In this document: positions 24,123 through 33,572 of the stretch, piece after piece | How positions within the stretch are numbered: the first letter of the stretch is position 1 | Layout of the letters: each line of letters opens with the position of its first letter | From: UBA2283 sp041658955 | GTDB lineage: Bacteria; Patescibacteriota; Microgenomatia; UBA12405 | DNA: 64,000 nucleotides | NCBI GenBank assembly: GCA_041658955.1 | Contig: JBAZZE010000001.1 | Location: 1-64,000 of the forward strand | Direction of reading: 5' to 3' | Notes under the pieces: model-generated | The model's database searches: none | What the model was told of the DNA's origin: nothing | Seen by the model: the letters and a program-made list of their open reading frames with translations, nothing else | Translations under genes and position numbers: made by a program

Positions 24123-24359
24123 ATGCCCCAGTGTTTTTCCGGAAAAATTTGCGAAGCTTTGTGCTGTGGTTCGTGTAATGTGTCCAATGACGCTGCCAGA
24201 GCCAAATTCCCTGCCGGAAAAGTTTTGTCTATTCGCACTTCTTGGGATTATCTTGAGTTAAGCATAACCCGTACTGACCCAACTCCTGTGGGAGAAATCA
24301 AAGAAATCATCGTCCGTAGAGGTATAATAAGTACCATTATTCAAAATAACAATTCATAA
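24123..24359 (+). CDS. Small cysteine-containing hypothetical protein (78 aa)
   Basis: Not recognised. The N-terminus has five cysteines in 15 residues (CFSGKICEALCCGSC), suggesting a metal site or disulfides; the rest is a short beta-rich region. It starts 7 bases after the recombinase stop and may be cotranscribed with it. Confidence 0.45.
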   Translation: MPQCFSGKICEALCCGSCNVSNDAARAKFPAGKVLSIRTSWDYLELSITRTDPTPVGEIKEIIVRRGIISTIIQNNNS

Positions 24360-24361
24360 TC

Positions 24362-24574
24362 ATGACTTTAAGCAAAGATACAATCCAACGATCGTGTAGC
24401 CGCCCACCAGCAAGTGGAGTTGGTGCCCGAACAATTGAAGACTGTGGACACCCTATTCAGAAGTACTTACCACCTTCAGAACATTGTATTGCTTGTATTA
24501 CTGCATCTATGAGGGGTGGTCAGGCTGTTGATGTTCCAGCGTCTAGAAATTCCCAACCAATTCCTCAGAAATAG
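24362..24574 (+). CDS. Small hypothetical protein (70 aa) with Cys/His residues
   Basis: Not recognised. Contains DCGHPIQKYLPPSEHCIACI, a CxH...HCxxC arrangement that could bind zinc. It begins two bases after the preceding stop, so translation is probably coupled. Confidence 0.42.
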   Translation: MTLSKDTIQRSCSRPPASGVGARTIEDCGHPIQKYLPPSEHCIACITASMRGGQAVDVPASRNSQPIPQK

Positions 24575-24603
24575 TCAAATTATTCTCGGTGTTATAATCT
24601 GCT

Positions 24604-24819
24604 ATGGCAGGACCGACAACTCTTCCTGAAAATATCCTTCGAGATATTCGTCTGGCGATTAGCACTGGTCTAATAACTCCCCCTCTTTCTGCTCGCTCCA
24701 CGGAGCCTGGAGCCATTAGAATCGGTGACGAAACTTTTGATCCATCCACTCTAAGTGACCTGATTACTCGTAAAATTCAATCCACTCCTGTTACTGACCT
24801 AATGTTCGACATTGGCTAA
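24604..24819 (+). CDS. Small hypothetical protein (71 aa)
   Basis: Not recognised. The leaderless start (TATAAT 24593-24598, 5 bases before ATG) supports expression. Soluble, with ENILRDIRLAISTGLI helix and a second helix STLSDLITRKIQS; no cysteines. It abuts the convergent ATPase gene with no spacer. Confidence 0.5.
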   Translation: MAGPTTLPENILRDIRLAISTGLITPPLSARSTEPGAIRIGDETFDPSTLSDLITRKIQSTPVTDLMFDIG

Positions 24820-27153
24820 CTAAAGCTTTGCTCTCTTTCCAATCTCACTTTCGACAATTTCTCTAGGTCGTCCATACTTAAGTCCAGACAATTTTTTGAT
24901 CATAGCTGCCAATTCTTTGTTTCCAGGTTTCTTAATTTCATCAGCTGTCACATTCAGTGAAAATGGAGGTTGGGGGATACCGTTAACCATGGTTTTTAGA
25001 TAAGTGTGTCCGATTGGTAAGTTTAGTAAGTCGTGTTCATTAAATTCTGGTTTAAATTGGTTTACCAAAAATGATGCGTCGGAAATACCCACCCGGAATG
25101 AACAGATCGAACCAACATTTCCAAACACAGCGTTTTTGATCTCATCGTCCATCTGGCTGATGAACTGATTTCCCACCGTCAAATTCAAATGGTATTTTCT
25201 AGCCTCGCTCATGATTACTGCAAAGTCTTGAGTGGCAAAGTTCTGAAACTCATCGACATATAAGTAAAAATCTTTCCGAAGTGGCTCTGGGGTATCCTGT
25301 CGGCTCATGGCGGCGATCAATATTTTTGGAATCAAAACTAGTCCTAAGAATGCCGAATTTTCTTCTCCAATCGATCCCTTAGCTAAGTTGATGATCAAAA
25401 TTTTACCTTCATCCATCGCCGTTCTAAAGTTAAATGAGCTGGTCGATTGTCCGATGATGTTTCTCATCATGGTGTTAGTAATAAACCGCCCAAACTTTGA
25501 AACAATGTAGTCCAAAACCTCTGATTTATGGAACTCATTGGTATTGGCAATCTGGTCAGTCCAATAGCGCTTAACCATCGGATCACTCACTTTTGGTAAC
25601 AGTTGTTGGACAAATGACGGGTCAGTTAAACATCGAACAATTTCAATAAAAGTTGCCCCTGGTTCCGCCATGACAGTCAACATGATGTTTCGGATAGCAT
25701 GTTCAAACCTAGGTCCGACGATACCTGTTTTATAAGGATCGTACAGTTTGTACATCAGGTTGATGATCGATGAGGTTACAAAATCTTTTTGATCTTCTCT
25801 CTCGCATTCCATGACATTAAAACCCATTGGTCGATCTACCATTCCTGGATCAAAATAAATTACATCCTCAATCCGCTCTGGTGGTATCCGTTCCAAAATC
25901 ATTTCAAAAGTGTCATGGGGGTCGATAAAACAAACTCCCTTACCTGCCTTGATATCTTGAAGTGCCATGTTTGCCAAAAGCCATGACTTACCCACACCAG
26001 TTTGTCCGACGATATAAAAATGTCTTTGGCGATCTTTGGTCGTTACATGAAATTTTTTCTTAATGCCACGATAATGATTTTCTCCAATATAAATTCCTTC
26101 ATTTGGACTATCTGATGGCGCTGGTGCTGCTTTGGCTTTTAGCCAATAAATATTTGGTGTCTCAATTGTTTTGTTGGGAAAATGAAAAATCGAAGCTATC
26201 TCATCGGACGATAAAATTGTCTTTCCTTTGTGCCAATAAATGATTGGATACTTATATATAAAATCGTCTAAGAAAAATTTCTTAATCCAAATTTTTCGGC
26301 TAGAAAGTTTGTTCCAAGGTGACTCGTATTGACCAAACGTCGCCTTAATGTTCGACAGGTTCATCTTAGCTGTTTCTTCATTTGGCGCAAAAGATACTAT
26401 TCGAATTGCTGTCTCAAATCCAACTTTACTTGATTTAACATCGATCGCCTCTAGCTGTCTCGCATCTACTTTGTAACTAGCTTTTTCTGGGTTAGCTTCT
26501 GATTTTTTGGTACTAGATACAAATCCCTTACCAGCTTTGGCCCAAGATCCATCGGTTGGCGACAGTACTAATTGGATAGCCATGGTTTCATCTTTACCAA
26601 GCTTGGACATAGCTGAAGTGATAGTAGACAGGGGATCCGTAGGTATGTCTTTATATGTTTTAAGTGGAAAATAGGGTATCTTTTTTATTCCCATCCAGGC
26701 ATATTCGGCTTTACCTTCTTCAGGATAGATATTTGGTTCTTCTGCCTCCTGGACATCAGCACCGGCGTAGACGCTATAAATTTGTTTTTCAATAAAATCC
26801 TGTGTCTTACGAGGGATACAAATATAAAATTTTATATCCTCGCTAGTACCGATTAGTTCTAATGACACACTTGGTTGGGCTTGAAATCTTTGCAAAAACT
26901 TAAACTTAGCACTCTTGTATAAACTAGCTAAAGACCCAATAATTTGCTCCATCGCATCAACCTTTATTTCATTCTCTTCAGGAACTGCCACCAACAAAGT
27001 GACCATCTCCAGTGACTTTTCTTCCCTATCTTTCCACTTATACCACAGTACAAACGCTGCAGTTAAAGCCCACAACAACACTAATACCATTACAGTGATC
27101 ATCAGCATCAACATTGCGTTGGTTGCAAACGCGATCATTATATCAGGGGTCAT
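24820..27153 (-). CDS. Membrane-anchored TraD/VirB4-like P-loop ATPase
   Basis: A 777-residue protein. The N-terminal transmembrane helix (about 10-35, ATNAMLMLMITVMVLVLLWA) is followed by a large N-domain and then a HerA/FtsK-type ATPase: GQTGVGKSWLLANMAL (Walker A, about 386-401), VCFIDPHDTFEMILERI (type IV coupling-protein hallmark), FYLYVDEFQNFAT (Walker B, about 640-652). Such proteins are widespread in CPR genomes and are annotated as type IV secretion coupling-like; DNA or protein translocation across the envelope is possible. It overlaps the upstream gene by 4 bases (ATGA). Confidence 0.85.
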   Translation of the reverse strand: MTPDIMIAFATNAMLMLMITVMVLVLLWALTAAFVLWYKWKDREEKSLEMVTLLVAVPEENEIKVDAMEQIIGSLASLYKSAKFKFLQRFQAQPSVSLELIGTSEDIKFYICIPRKTQDFIEKQIYSVYAGADVQEAEEPNIYPEEGKAEYAWMGIKKIPYFPLKTYKDIPTDPLSTITSAMSKLGKDETMAIQLVLSPTDGSWAKAGKGFVSSTKKSEANPEKASYKVDARQLEAIDVKSSKVGFETAIRIVSFAPNEETAKMNLSNIKATFGQYESPWNKLSSRKIWIKKFFLDDFIYKYPIIYWHKGKTILSSDEIASIFHFPNKTIETPNIYWLKAKAAPAPSDSPNEGIYIGENHYRGIKKKFHVTTKDRQRHFYIVGQTGVGKSWLLANMALQDIKAGKGVCFIDPHDTFEMILERIPPERIEDVIYFDPGMVDRPMGFNVMECEREDQKDFVTSSIINLMYKLYDPYKTGIVGPRFEHAIRNIMLTVMAEPGATFIEIVRCLTDPSFVQQLLPKVSDPMVKRYWTDQIANTNEFHKSEVLDYIVSKFGRFITNTMMRNIIGQSTSSFNFRTAMDEGKILIINLAKGSIGEENSAFLGLVLIPKILIAAMSRQDTPEPLRKDFYLYVDEFQNFATQDFAVIMSEARKYHLNLTVGNQFISQMDDEIKNAVFGNVGSICSFRVGISDASFLVNQFKPEFNEHDLLNLPIGHTYLKTMVNGIPQPPFSLNVTADEIKKPGNKELAAMIKKLSGLKYGRPREIVESEIGKRAKL

Positions 27154-27542
27154 TCTTGTTTAAATTTTACATTACCCTTCTTCTTTTTTATTAATTTTAG
27201 TAAGAATCCAGATAGCCATCGACTTGCTTCATTAACTGACTTTTTAAATCCTTCTACAAACTTTTCTCGGGTTATGGGTAAAACTATTTTTGGATTTTGA
27301 TTGGGTGTGGGGACCAGCACTGGTTGGCCACTATCATCATGGACTGTCTTCATTTGACCTGGATCTTCTTCGATTTTTTGCATCCAGCTTTTTACTTCAT
27401 GAGGGACACGTGGAGTTGTCTCCCTAACATCGGTCATTACTACCTCCGGTGTCCGTCGTTCTGTCGTGGTTACTACTTCAGCAGAAGTTGGCCTATTTTC
27501 TTGTTCAAACTGATTGTTAGTTTCCTTAATCTCTGGCATCAA
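27150..27542 (-). CDS. Small acidic protein preceding the TraD-like ATPase, unknown
   Basis: 130 residues, largely disordered (Glu/Thr/Pro-rich first 75 residues, VTTTERRTPEVVMTDVRETT), then a helical and very basic C-terminus (LLKLIKKKKGNVKFK). No membrane helix. Translationally coupled to the ATPase, so probably an accessory or regulator of it. TATACT lies 7 bases before the ATG. Confidence 0.55.
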   Translation of the reverse strand: MMPEIKETNNQFEQENRPTSAEVVTTTERRTPEVVMTDVRETTPRVPHEVKSWMQKIEEDPGQMKTVHDDSGQPVLVPTPNQNPKIVLPITREKFVEGFKKSVNEASRWLSGFLLKLIKKKKGNVKFKQE

Positions 27543-27582
27543 AATAAGTATAAACTATAAAAATTTGTTATGATAACCCAGT

Positions 27583-28383
27583 ATGTCCCAGGCGACAGGA
27601 AAACTCTTCTTAATAGATCACGACGGTACTCTTTGTCAGACAAATCCTTTTGCCTTTGAAAGCATCAAATACGCCGCTCTCGACGCTGTCAACAAGCTCG
27701 GTCACGAAAATAAAATAACTGCCAACGATTGGGACGATATTTTTTCTGAAACGTCAGGTACTACTGAAAAAAATCTAGCTCGTTTTATTTGCAACATGAT
27801 TGGTGTTTCCCTCGAAGAGTTTGAAAAACATTTTTACAGTTCTCGGGCCAACTGGTTTTTGCAAATGAAAAAGAGTCAGGAATTTATTTTTGACACGTAT
27901 TATCCAGATGCCGAATTTCTAATCAACAAAGTTGACGCTTCTTCCGACTACCACCTAATGATGGTCACTGGTAATCCTGAAAATGTGATGGATGTCCGCC
28001 TCAGTACTCATTTGCGTAAACATTTTTGTAACGATGGTGACAGGATTTTAGGTGGCTTTGGTAATGAGTGTTTTAGCCGTCAGGATCTAATTAAAAATGC
28101 CATCGACGATGCCATAGAATTATTTCCTGACTTTGTTCCTTCCAAAAATAATTTTGGTTTTTATGACAATGTTTATTACATTGGTGATGGATATAAAGAC
28201 TTTAAGGCCGGCATCTATGCCAAAGTCAAAACCATTTGGATACCTTCCCGCTCCCTACCTATGGTAAAAGAAAAATCTAGTGATGAGCAAATAAAACTCC
28301 TCATGGATGTTTTAGGAAGTAATGCCATTATCACCAACAATCTCGAATCCAAGCCAGTCCTCGACTTTATTGGCCTGAACTAG
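27583..28383 (+). CDS. HAD-superfamily hydrolase
   Basis: 266 residues. HAD motif I is LIDHDGTLCQTN (about 8-19, nucleophile Asp and +2 Asp), motif II MMVTGNPENV (about 125-134), motif IV YIGDGYKDFKAG (about 199-210). The helical cap between motifs I and II (about 25-100) suits a small phosphorylated substrate, as in phosphoglycolate-phosphatase-like enzymes. The substrate is unknown. Divergent from 27542 with a 40-base gap. Confidence 0.8.
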   Translation: MSQATGKLFLIDHDGTLCQTNPFAFESIKYAALDAVNKLGHENKITANDWDDIFSETSGTTEKNLARFICNMIGVSLEEFEKHFYSSRANWFLQMKKSQEFIFDTYYPDAEFLINKVDASSDYHLMMVTGNPENVMDVRLSTHLRKHFCNDGDRILGGFGNECFSRQDLIKNAIDDAIELFPDFVPSKNNFGFYDNVYYIGDGYKDFKAGIYAKVKTIWIPSRSLPMVKEKSSDEQIKLLMDVLGSNAIITNNLESKPVLDFIGLN

Positions 28384-28415
28384 ACTTTATTTACTGTTGG
28401 TATACTACCTTAACT

Positions 28416-29600
28416 ATGTCTGCTGATTCGCCTTTATCCCAAATTCGTAAAATCGACACCAAGCGTTCTGCTCCTTTTGCCACGATTTTCATGATCGGCC
28501 TGACTCTGTTGATTTTTTATTGGTTTTTTAGAGGCGGTAGTTTTCGACTTTACGCTAGCATCTTTTTCGGTTTGTACTTTATTACTCGTCAAATCTGGGT
28601 GTCAGTACTATTAATTGGTATTATCCAAAACATCGCTTTTCTTCCTCTCCACTTTATTTGGCTAAAAATGTCTACTTCTATGCAGTCTTTTGAAGATGAA
28701 ATAGATGCCATTAAAGCTCCAGAAGAACAATACATTGTATTTCAACAAAAAGTTAGCAAAGGGGACTTTGCCGCCTCATTTTATATCTTTAGTTTTATCG
28801 TCAATGCAATTGCTTTTTTCTCGGCCGGACGCGTCTTTCTTATTGATTTCTACACCAAAAACTTAGACCCAGCTCTTATTTATTCTTTTATTCCCTATCC
28901 CCAATACCCACTTCAGGGTGAATTGTTCAAATTTCCCTTTTACAAGGTTACTGGTACGACTGCCGTCAATTGGCAATACATCTTCTTTTTTTGGCTATCG
29001 ATCACTATTTTCTTTGCAGTTCTTAGACTACTTTGGCGTTTTCTCAAAATATTTCTTTCTACCAATCCTTCAGTTTTAAAATTTCGTATCGGTTACAATC
29101 GGATCTTATTGGCAGTTGGTGGAGTTGGTCTGACTATTCTAATTTTATCTACAATTTTGCTTCGTCATTTACCAACCCAGTTCTCTTTTACTTGGTTGAT
29201 AGTTGACTTGAGTCATCAGAATACACCAATGAACTTTATTACCGCCGTGGGAACTTTTCTCACCACTATTATGGCTGGTTATAAACACAATAGTATTGCC
29301 TCAACCAACTTGCGTCAGGGAGGAGTTTCCGAAGAAGTTATTGAAAAAATATTTAGAGACAAAATGAGACAAAGTTTGAGCAATGGTCTACTTCTCGGTG
29401 CCGGCGCTTTCTTTATTACCAATCAAATCCCTAGTGCTTTCGAATTATCTGTGGCGATGTTTGAACTGCTTTATATTATTTCACCTTATACTTTTGACCG
29501 CTTCTTAGTTCAAGTCGCCAATAAATCATCCACCAAGACTGCTGTTGCCACCTCAGAAACAGCACCTGCAGTTACCACCGAATCTTCCGAGAAAAAATAA
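28416..29600 (+). CDS. Polytopic membrane protein, unknown
   Basis: 394 residues with about seven hydrophobic segments and a C-terminal polar tail. A segment after helix 3 (FLPLHFIWLKMSTSMQSFED) is faintly like the cytosolic hairpin of YidC/Oxa1 insertases, but the spacing of later helices does not clearly fit, so I do not assign it. TATACT lies 9 bases before the ATG. Its stop overlaps the Nudix start (TAATG). Confidence 0.55.
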   Translation: MSADSPLSQIRKIDTKRSAPFATIFMIGLTLLIFYWFFRGGSFRLYASIFFGLYFITRQIWVSVLLIGIIQNIAFLPLHFIWLKMSTSMQSFEDEIDAIKAPEEQYIVFQQKVSKGDFAASFYIFSFIVNAIAFFSAGRVFLIDFYTKNLDPALIYSFIPYPQYPLQGELFKFPFYKVTGTTAVNWQYIFFFWLSITIFFAVLRLLWRFLKIFLSTNPSVLKFRIGYNRILLAVGGVGLTILILSTILLRHLPTQFSFTWLIVDLSHQNTPMNFITAVGTFLTTIMAGYKHNSIASTNLRQGGVSEEVIEKIFRDKMRQSLSNGLLLGAGAFFITNQIPSAFELSVAMFELLYIISPYTFDRFLVQVANKSSTKTAVATSETAPAVTTESSEKK

Positions 29601-30130
29601 TGACTATCACTACTGACCCTCTAAACGAAATATTTCCGATCGTCGATGCTGATGATAATGTCATCGGTCAAACTACGCGCCAAAATGCCAATAGTAATCC
29701 ATCTATTATCCACCGCTCCATAAATATTCTTATTTATAATTTACGAGGTGAGTTACTAATCCAACAGCGTAGCCCCACCAAAGATACTTACCCCAACACC
29801 TGGGCAGTCGGAGTAGGTGGCCATGTAGAATTTGGTGACGATTATCTTTCCACTGCAATCAGAGAAATCTCTGAAGAATTGGGACTGTCAGTTACTTCAT
29901 CAGAACTCAGACCTCTTGGTAAAACCCTAATCCAGATGCCTTCTGAAAACGAATATTCACAAATCTACGAATATCACGCCACTACCGAGTTGGTAATAAA
30001 CCCTTCTCCTTCTGAAATCTCGAAGACAAAATTCGTAACTATTTCGGAAATGAAATCAATGTTGGCCGATCCAAGTATAAATTGGAATCCATTTTCGCTA
30101 GCGGTCCTCAAAGCTTTTCCTTTGGTTTAG
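29600..30130 (+). CDS. Nudix hydrolase, IPP-isomerase-like subgroup
   Basis: A 176-residue protein. The Nudix box is GGHVEFGDDYLSTAIREISE-ELG (about 73-95); the first glutamate of the consensus is Asp here. Flanking sequence (HRSINILIYN, LLIQQRSPTKDTYPNTWAV) resembles type I isopentenyl-diphosphate isomerase and its Nudix relatives. It converges with a polyprenyl synthase, which fits isoprenoid metabolism but does not prove it. An ordinary Nudix pyrophosphatase is the alternative. Confidence 0.75.
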   Translation: MTITTDPLNEIFPIVDADDNVIGQTTRQNANSNPSIIHRSINILIYNLRGELLIQQRSPTKDTYPNTWAVGVGGHVEFGDDYLSTAIREISEELGLSVTSSELRPLGKTLIQMPSENEYSQIYEYHATTELVINPSPSEISKTKFVTISEMKSMLADPSINWNPFSLAVLKAFPLV

Positions 30131-31197
30131 ACATCGCGATCAACCATGTATTCAGCCACGCCCTGAATAAAGTCAATTGCCTCCACATTTAGCCCTTCTA
30201 TCTTTCTCAATTTTTCTGCAGTAGTCGCAGCTTTTCTAGCGAAGTCTCTTGAAATATTTCTCGAATACTCCAGCGAGCCACTGTCAATCAGCGCCTTCTT
30301 GGCTTTTTCGATATCATCTGGCTCAGCTTTTCTTTTTCCCCAGACTTTTTTCAAATCTTCAATTTGTTCTGGCGTACCATCCTTAAAAGTTCGTAAAATT
30401 AGTAAGGTAACTTTTCCTTGCAGTAGGTCTGAGTTTGCCGACTTACCGGTTTTTTCCGGGTCACCAAACACACCTAAAATATCATCTTGAAGCTGGAACG
30501 CCACCCCACCATCCATTGAGTAGTCGGTCAAAACTTTAAATACTTCCCCACTAAGGCCGGCTAGTATTGCCCCGATGTATAAAGGGTTTTCATATGTATA
30601 AATCGCTGTTTTTGCCTTATGTAGGACTATTACATCTTCCTCATCAACCTTATCCAATATCTTTTCCAGAGTCACATCGTACGCTTGTCCCCAGACAGTC
30701 TGAGTAATTCCCCTCAACATTTTTAGGGTGGCTCTTCTAACTGCTTCTGGTTCAAAATCAGCGGAGAGTAATAACTCTTGACCTATTTCCAGAACTGCAT
30801 CACCTGAGTTAACTGCCATGGTATCACCGTAGTGGCTATCACCATTTTCAAAAAACTTATGAGTTGTTGGCTTACCTCTTCGAACATCATCCTGATCCAT
30901 AAAATCATCGTGCATCAGTAGGGCAGTGTGAACGAGTTCTACTCCCAAAGCGGCGTTCCATATCCTCTCATCTCTATCTTTTCCCAATAAATAGCCATAG
31001 TAAGTGAATGCTCCCCGTAGTCTCTTTGATGAACGAAGGCTATGCTCAGCTGCATGGGTCAACATTTTTTCTACCAATTCTTTTTGTTTACTATTAAAAC
31101 CAAAATTCTTCTTCAGTTCAGTCTTCCAATACTCCTCTAGTTTTTTATCAATAATTGGGACAAATTGTTGTAGTATTTCTTTTGCGTTCATATTCAC
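30127..31197 (-). CDS. Polyprenyl (isoprenoid) diphosphate synthase
   Basis: A 356-residue trans-isoprenyl synthase. The first aspartate-rich motif is LLMHDDFMDQDDVRRG (about 93-108), the second FQLQDDILGVFGD (about 234-246); LRSSKRLRGAF holds the IPP-binding arginines. It elongates allylic diphosphates with IPP, for example to undecaprenyl precursors or geranylgeranyl lipids. Chain length cannot be told with confidence. The end overlaps the Nudix gene by 4 bases on the opposite strand. Confidence 0.92.
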   Translation of the reverse strand: MNMNAKEILQQFVPIIDKKLEEYWKTELKKNFGFNSKQKELVEKMLTHAAEHSLRSSKRLRGAFTYYGYLLGKDRDERIWNAALGVELVHTALLMHDDFMDQDDVRRGKPTTHKFFENGDSHYGDTMAVNSGDAVLEIGQELLLSADFEPEAVRRATLKMLRGITQTVWGQAYDVTLEKILDKVDEEDVIVLHKAKTAIYTYENPLYIGAILAGLSGEVFKVLTDYSMDGGVAFQLQDDILGVFGDPEKTGKSANSDLLQGKVTLLILRTFKDGTPEQIEDLKKVWGKRKAEPDDIEKAKKALIDSGSLEYSRNISRDFARKAATTAEKLRKIEGLNVEAIDFIQGVAEYMVDRDV

Positions 31198-31302
31198 TAT
31201 TAGTCGCTAATAATTTAAATATCCTCCGTATTCTATCTTATTTCGCTCTAACGTACTTAAGTTCCAAAGTTCTAACCTTCTAATTTTCTGCTAATCTTAA
31301 TA

Positions 31303-32481
31303 ATGCCGAGTCCACAACCCAACTTTACCATCACCTTCGGCGGCTGGTACCAACGGACCACACTTCATCTTTCCGAAATTTATGATCTGTTCGCTCTTGG
31401 CCATTCTGGATTAAAACTAGATAAAACTATCCTTCAAAATCTTCATCGAAAACTTGATTTTGTATCTGTCACCCGAGAATGGGGTGAGCTCGAATATATC
31501 AAATGTCTCACTGGTAAAGGAATTGAAGTTCGCTATTACGAAGACGGACTCTATGTCCTGATATTTAATAGTACCCACATCGTTACCGGTCAAAAAATGC
31601 TTCGCGATTATTATGATGAATGTCTTTCCCCAGCAATATCGTACATTTTCTCTTTGGGAGCACCTACCCCCAAGGTGCTCGCCAACATCAAACAGGACCA
31701 TCCTACCGTAGTTTCTGCGGTCACTTCCACTCCTAAAACATTTTTTGCCAAACTAAAATTTGGTCCTGTTTATAGCCAAATACTTTCACCCGATCTTTCG
31801 GTATATAAAACTCCAGCGCATATCGTCATTCTCAGTAAAAGTAGTTCTCAGGATGTCACTAAACTTATTGAGATGCAAATCTTTTTCCGTGAGTTTAAAG
31901 ATCAACTCCACCGCTATTTAAATCTCCACCGAGAAATTTGGGAAGAAATCTCCGATATTAAAGAGCGTGGTTCTATAGCTGGTAAAGAAGTTGAGACACT
32001 TCGGGCTCGTCTTGATTCTTATCAAAAAACTATCAATCTTATTAAAAGCCGTCTCAATCAAATGGGGACCTATGTCCGTACCCGGGCCTCAATTGCCAAG
32101 AAACTTGAGCTAGAAGATAAGCTCGCTTCAGTCTTTCAATATAAATTTGAAACTCTCAGTAATACTCACTCTTATGTCCAAGACATTTGGAAAATGACTC
32201 AAGACTATGTCGACACTGCTATCCAAGTCATCAATGAAGTCAAATCTCTTAGTACCAGTAACGGTATCAACTCTCTCCGTCTAATCACTACCATTGGTGT
32301 ACTTTCGGGAATTTTTACATACCTCAGCAAAGATCAGTTCCCCACCTTTACCCTCATCGGCCTTTGGTACTTTTTAGTCCTAGTCTTAGGCACTTGGATT
32401 ATTAACCAGATAGTAACCACAGCCTTTAGGTCCATTCATTACCGTCTAAAATTCACCCAAAACATAGGGATTAAGTCATGA
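31303..32481 (+). CDS. Membrane protein with long coiled-coil region, unknown
   Basis: 392 residues. The first 180 form a soluble domain I do not recognise (VTREWGELEYIKCLTGKGIE), then a helical coiled-coil stretch (about 185-320) and two C-terminal transmembrane helices (about 325-375). The overall layout, long helices then two TM helices, recalls CorA-like ion channels, but the GMN motif is absent. TAATCT ends 5 bases before ATG. Overlaps the next gene by 4 bases. Confidence 0.55.
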   Translation: MPSPQPNFTITFGGWYQRTTLHLSEIYDLFALGHSGLKLDKTILQNLHRKLDFVSVTREWGELEYIKCLTGKGIEVRYYEDGLYVLIFNSTHIVTGQKMLRDYYDECLSPAISYIFSLGAPTPKVLANIKQDHPTVVSAVTSTPKTFFAKLKFGPVYSQILSPDLSVYKTPAHIVILSKSSSQDVTKLIEMQIFFREFKDQLHRYLNLHREIWEEISDIKERGSIAGKEVETLRARLDSYQKTINLIKSRLNQMGTYVRTRASIAKKLELEDKLASVFQYKFETLSNTHSYVQDIWKMTQDYVDTAIQVINEVKSLSTSNGINSLRLITTIGVLSGIFTYLSKDQFPTFTLIGLWYFLVLVLGTWIINQIVTTAFRSIHYRLKFTQNIGIKS

Positions 32482-33572
32482 GACACATTTTTATATCAGC
32501 AGTCTTTCTCCAATTCATGGGTACTGTCGGTTCTGGAATATTTGTATTACCTTATCTTTTTTATCATTCCAATTTTATTTTTTCTGTCTTTTTTTTGGTG
32601 GTCTTAGCGGTAGTTACTGGAGTACTAAATCATTTTTATGCCCACATTGTCACCAGCACCACCGGTGATCATCAGCTAGCTGGTTACTCTCGTATTTACT
32701 TAGGTAAAAGGTTTTCTAGTTTAGCTACCCTAAATTTAATATTGCTCTCGTTCGGGGCTATCGCTGCCTATTTAAAACTTTTTGTTAGTTTTACTAGTGT
32801 TCTTTTTTCTTCTCTTTCCCCAAGTATCGCTTCAATTATTTATATAGTAGTTCTTTTTATTGCCTACCGACTCTATTTTCACCCCTCAAATATTCTTGAT
32901 TATCTTATTCCCGTTTTTATGCTCCTAGTGCCAATTACTGTATTTGTAATTTCTTTTTTTTCTGGTTCTCCAACCAACAGTTTTTACTTGGTTTCTCCCA
33001 AGTTTTCATTTTTTGGTGCCACTATATATGCCCTATCTGGCTTCACTATTATTCCTGAAGTACAGGAAATTCTTCTCAAAGATAAAAAACATAAACACTC
33101 ATTATCTTTGGCTGTCGCTCTGGGTATGGTCTTAGTAGTCATTTCCTACTTCTTGTTTTCTTATGGAGTCATTGTCATCAGCAATGGGGGAGTAACCATC
33201 GATACAGTTACTGGTCTTGCTCGATCATTACCTATACTTGCCAAGGTAATTTCAACTTTCGGAGCGGTCATTGTTTTGAGGGCTTCGTTTGGATTTTTAC
33301 TCGTTTTACGAGAACTATTTTTCCGTGATCTTCAACTTCGAAAAAGAACTGCCGACTATCTCCCCTTGGCTTTTCCACTTGTCGCTATGACCCTCGGTTC
33401 CGTTTCTCTGATATCTCTAATTTCCCTAACCGGCAACATCACTATTTTTGTTTCAGCTCTGCTAATTTGTCTAATTCGCCTTCGATTACCAACTACTTTT
33501 TGGACTCAGTTTTGGGTGATGTCTGTAATGATTAGTTTATTTCTTGGGTTAGCCATTAATACTATTTCCTAA
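32478..33572 (+). CDS. APC-superfamily amino acid permease-like transporter
   Basis: 364 residues, about eleven hydrophobic helices. The first helix has GTVGSGIFVLPYLFY, the broken-helix substrate motif of amino acid transporters in the APC/AAAP superfamily. Shares ATGA overlap with the upstream gene and its stop overlaps the MFS start, so the three form an operon. The substrate is unknown. Confidence 0.78.
   Translation: MRHIFISAVFLQFMGTVGSGIFVLPYLFYHSNFIFSVFFLVVLAVVTGVLNHFYAHIVTSTTGDHQLAGYSRIYLGKRFSSLATLNLILLSFGAIAAYLKLFVSFTSVLFSSLSPSIASIIYIVVLFIAYRLYFHPSNILDYLIPVFMLLVPITVFVISFFSGSPTNSFYLVSPKFSFFGATIYALSGFTIIPEVQEILLKDKKHKHSLSLAVALGMVLVVISYFLFSYGVIVISNGGVTIDTVTGLARSLPILAKVISTFGAVIVLRASFGFLLVLRELFFRDLQLRKRTADYLPLAFPLVAMTLGSVSLISLISLTGNITIFVSALLICLIRLRLPTTFWTQFWVMSVMISLFLGLAINTIS

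Noticed and set aside
31303..32481. CorA magnesium channel
   Set aside because: The coiled-coil plus two-TM layout is similar, but the GMN signature between the helices is absent.
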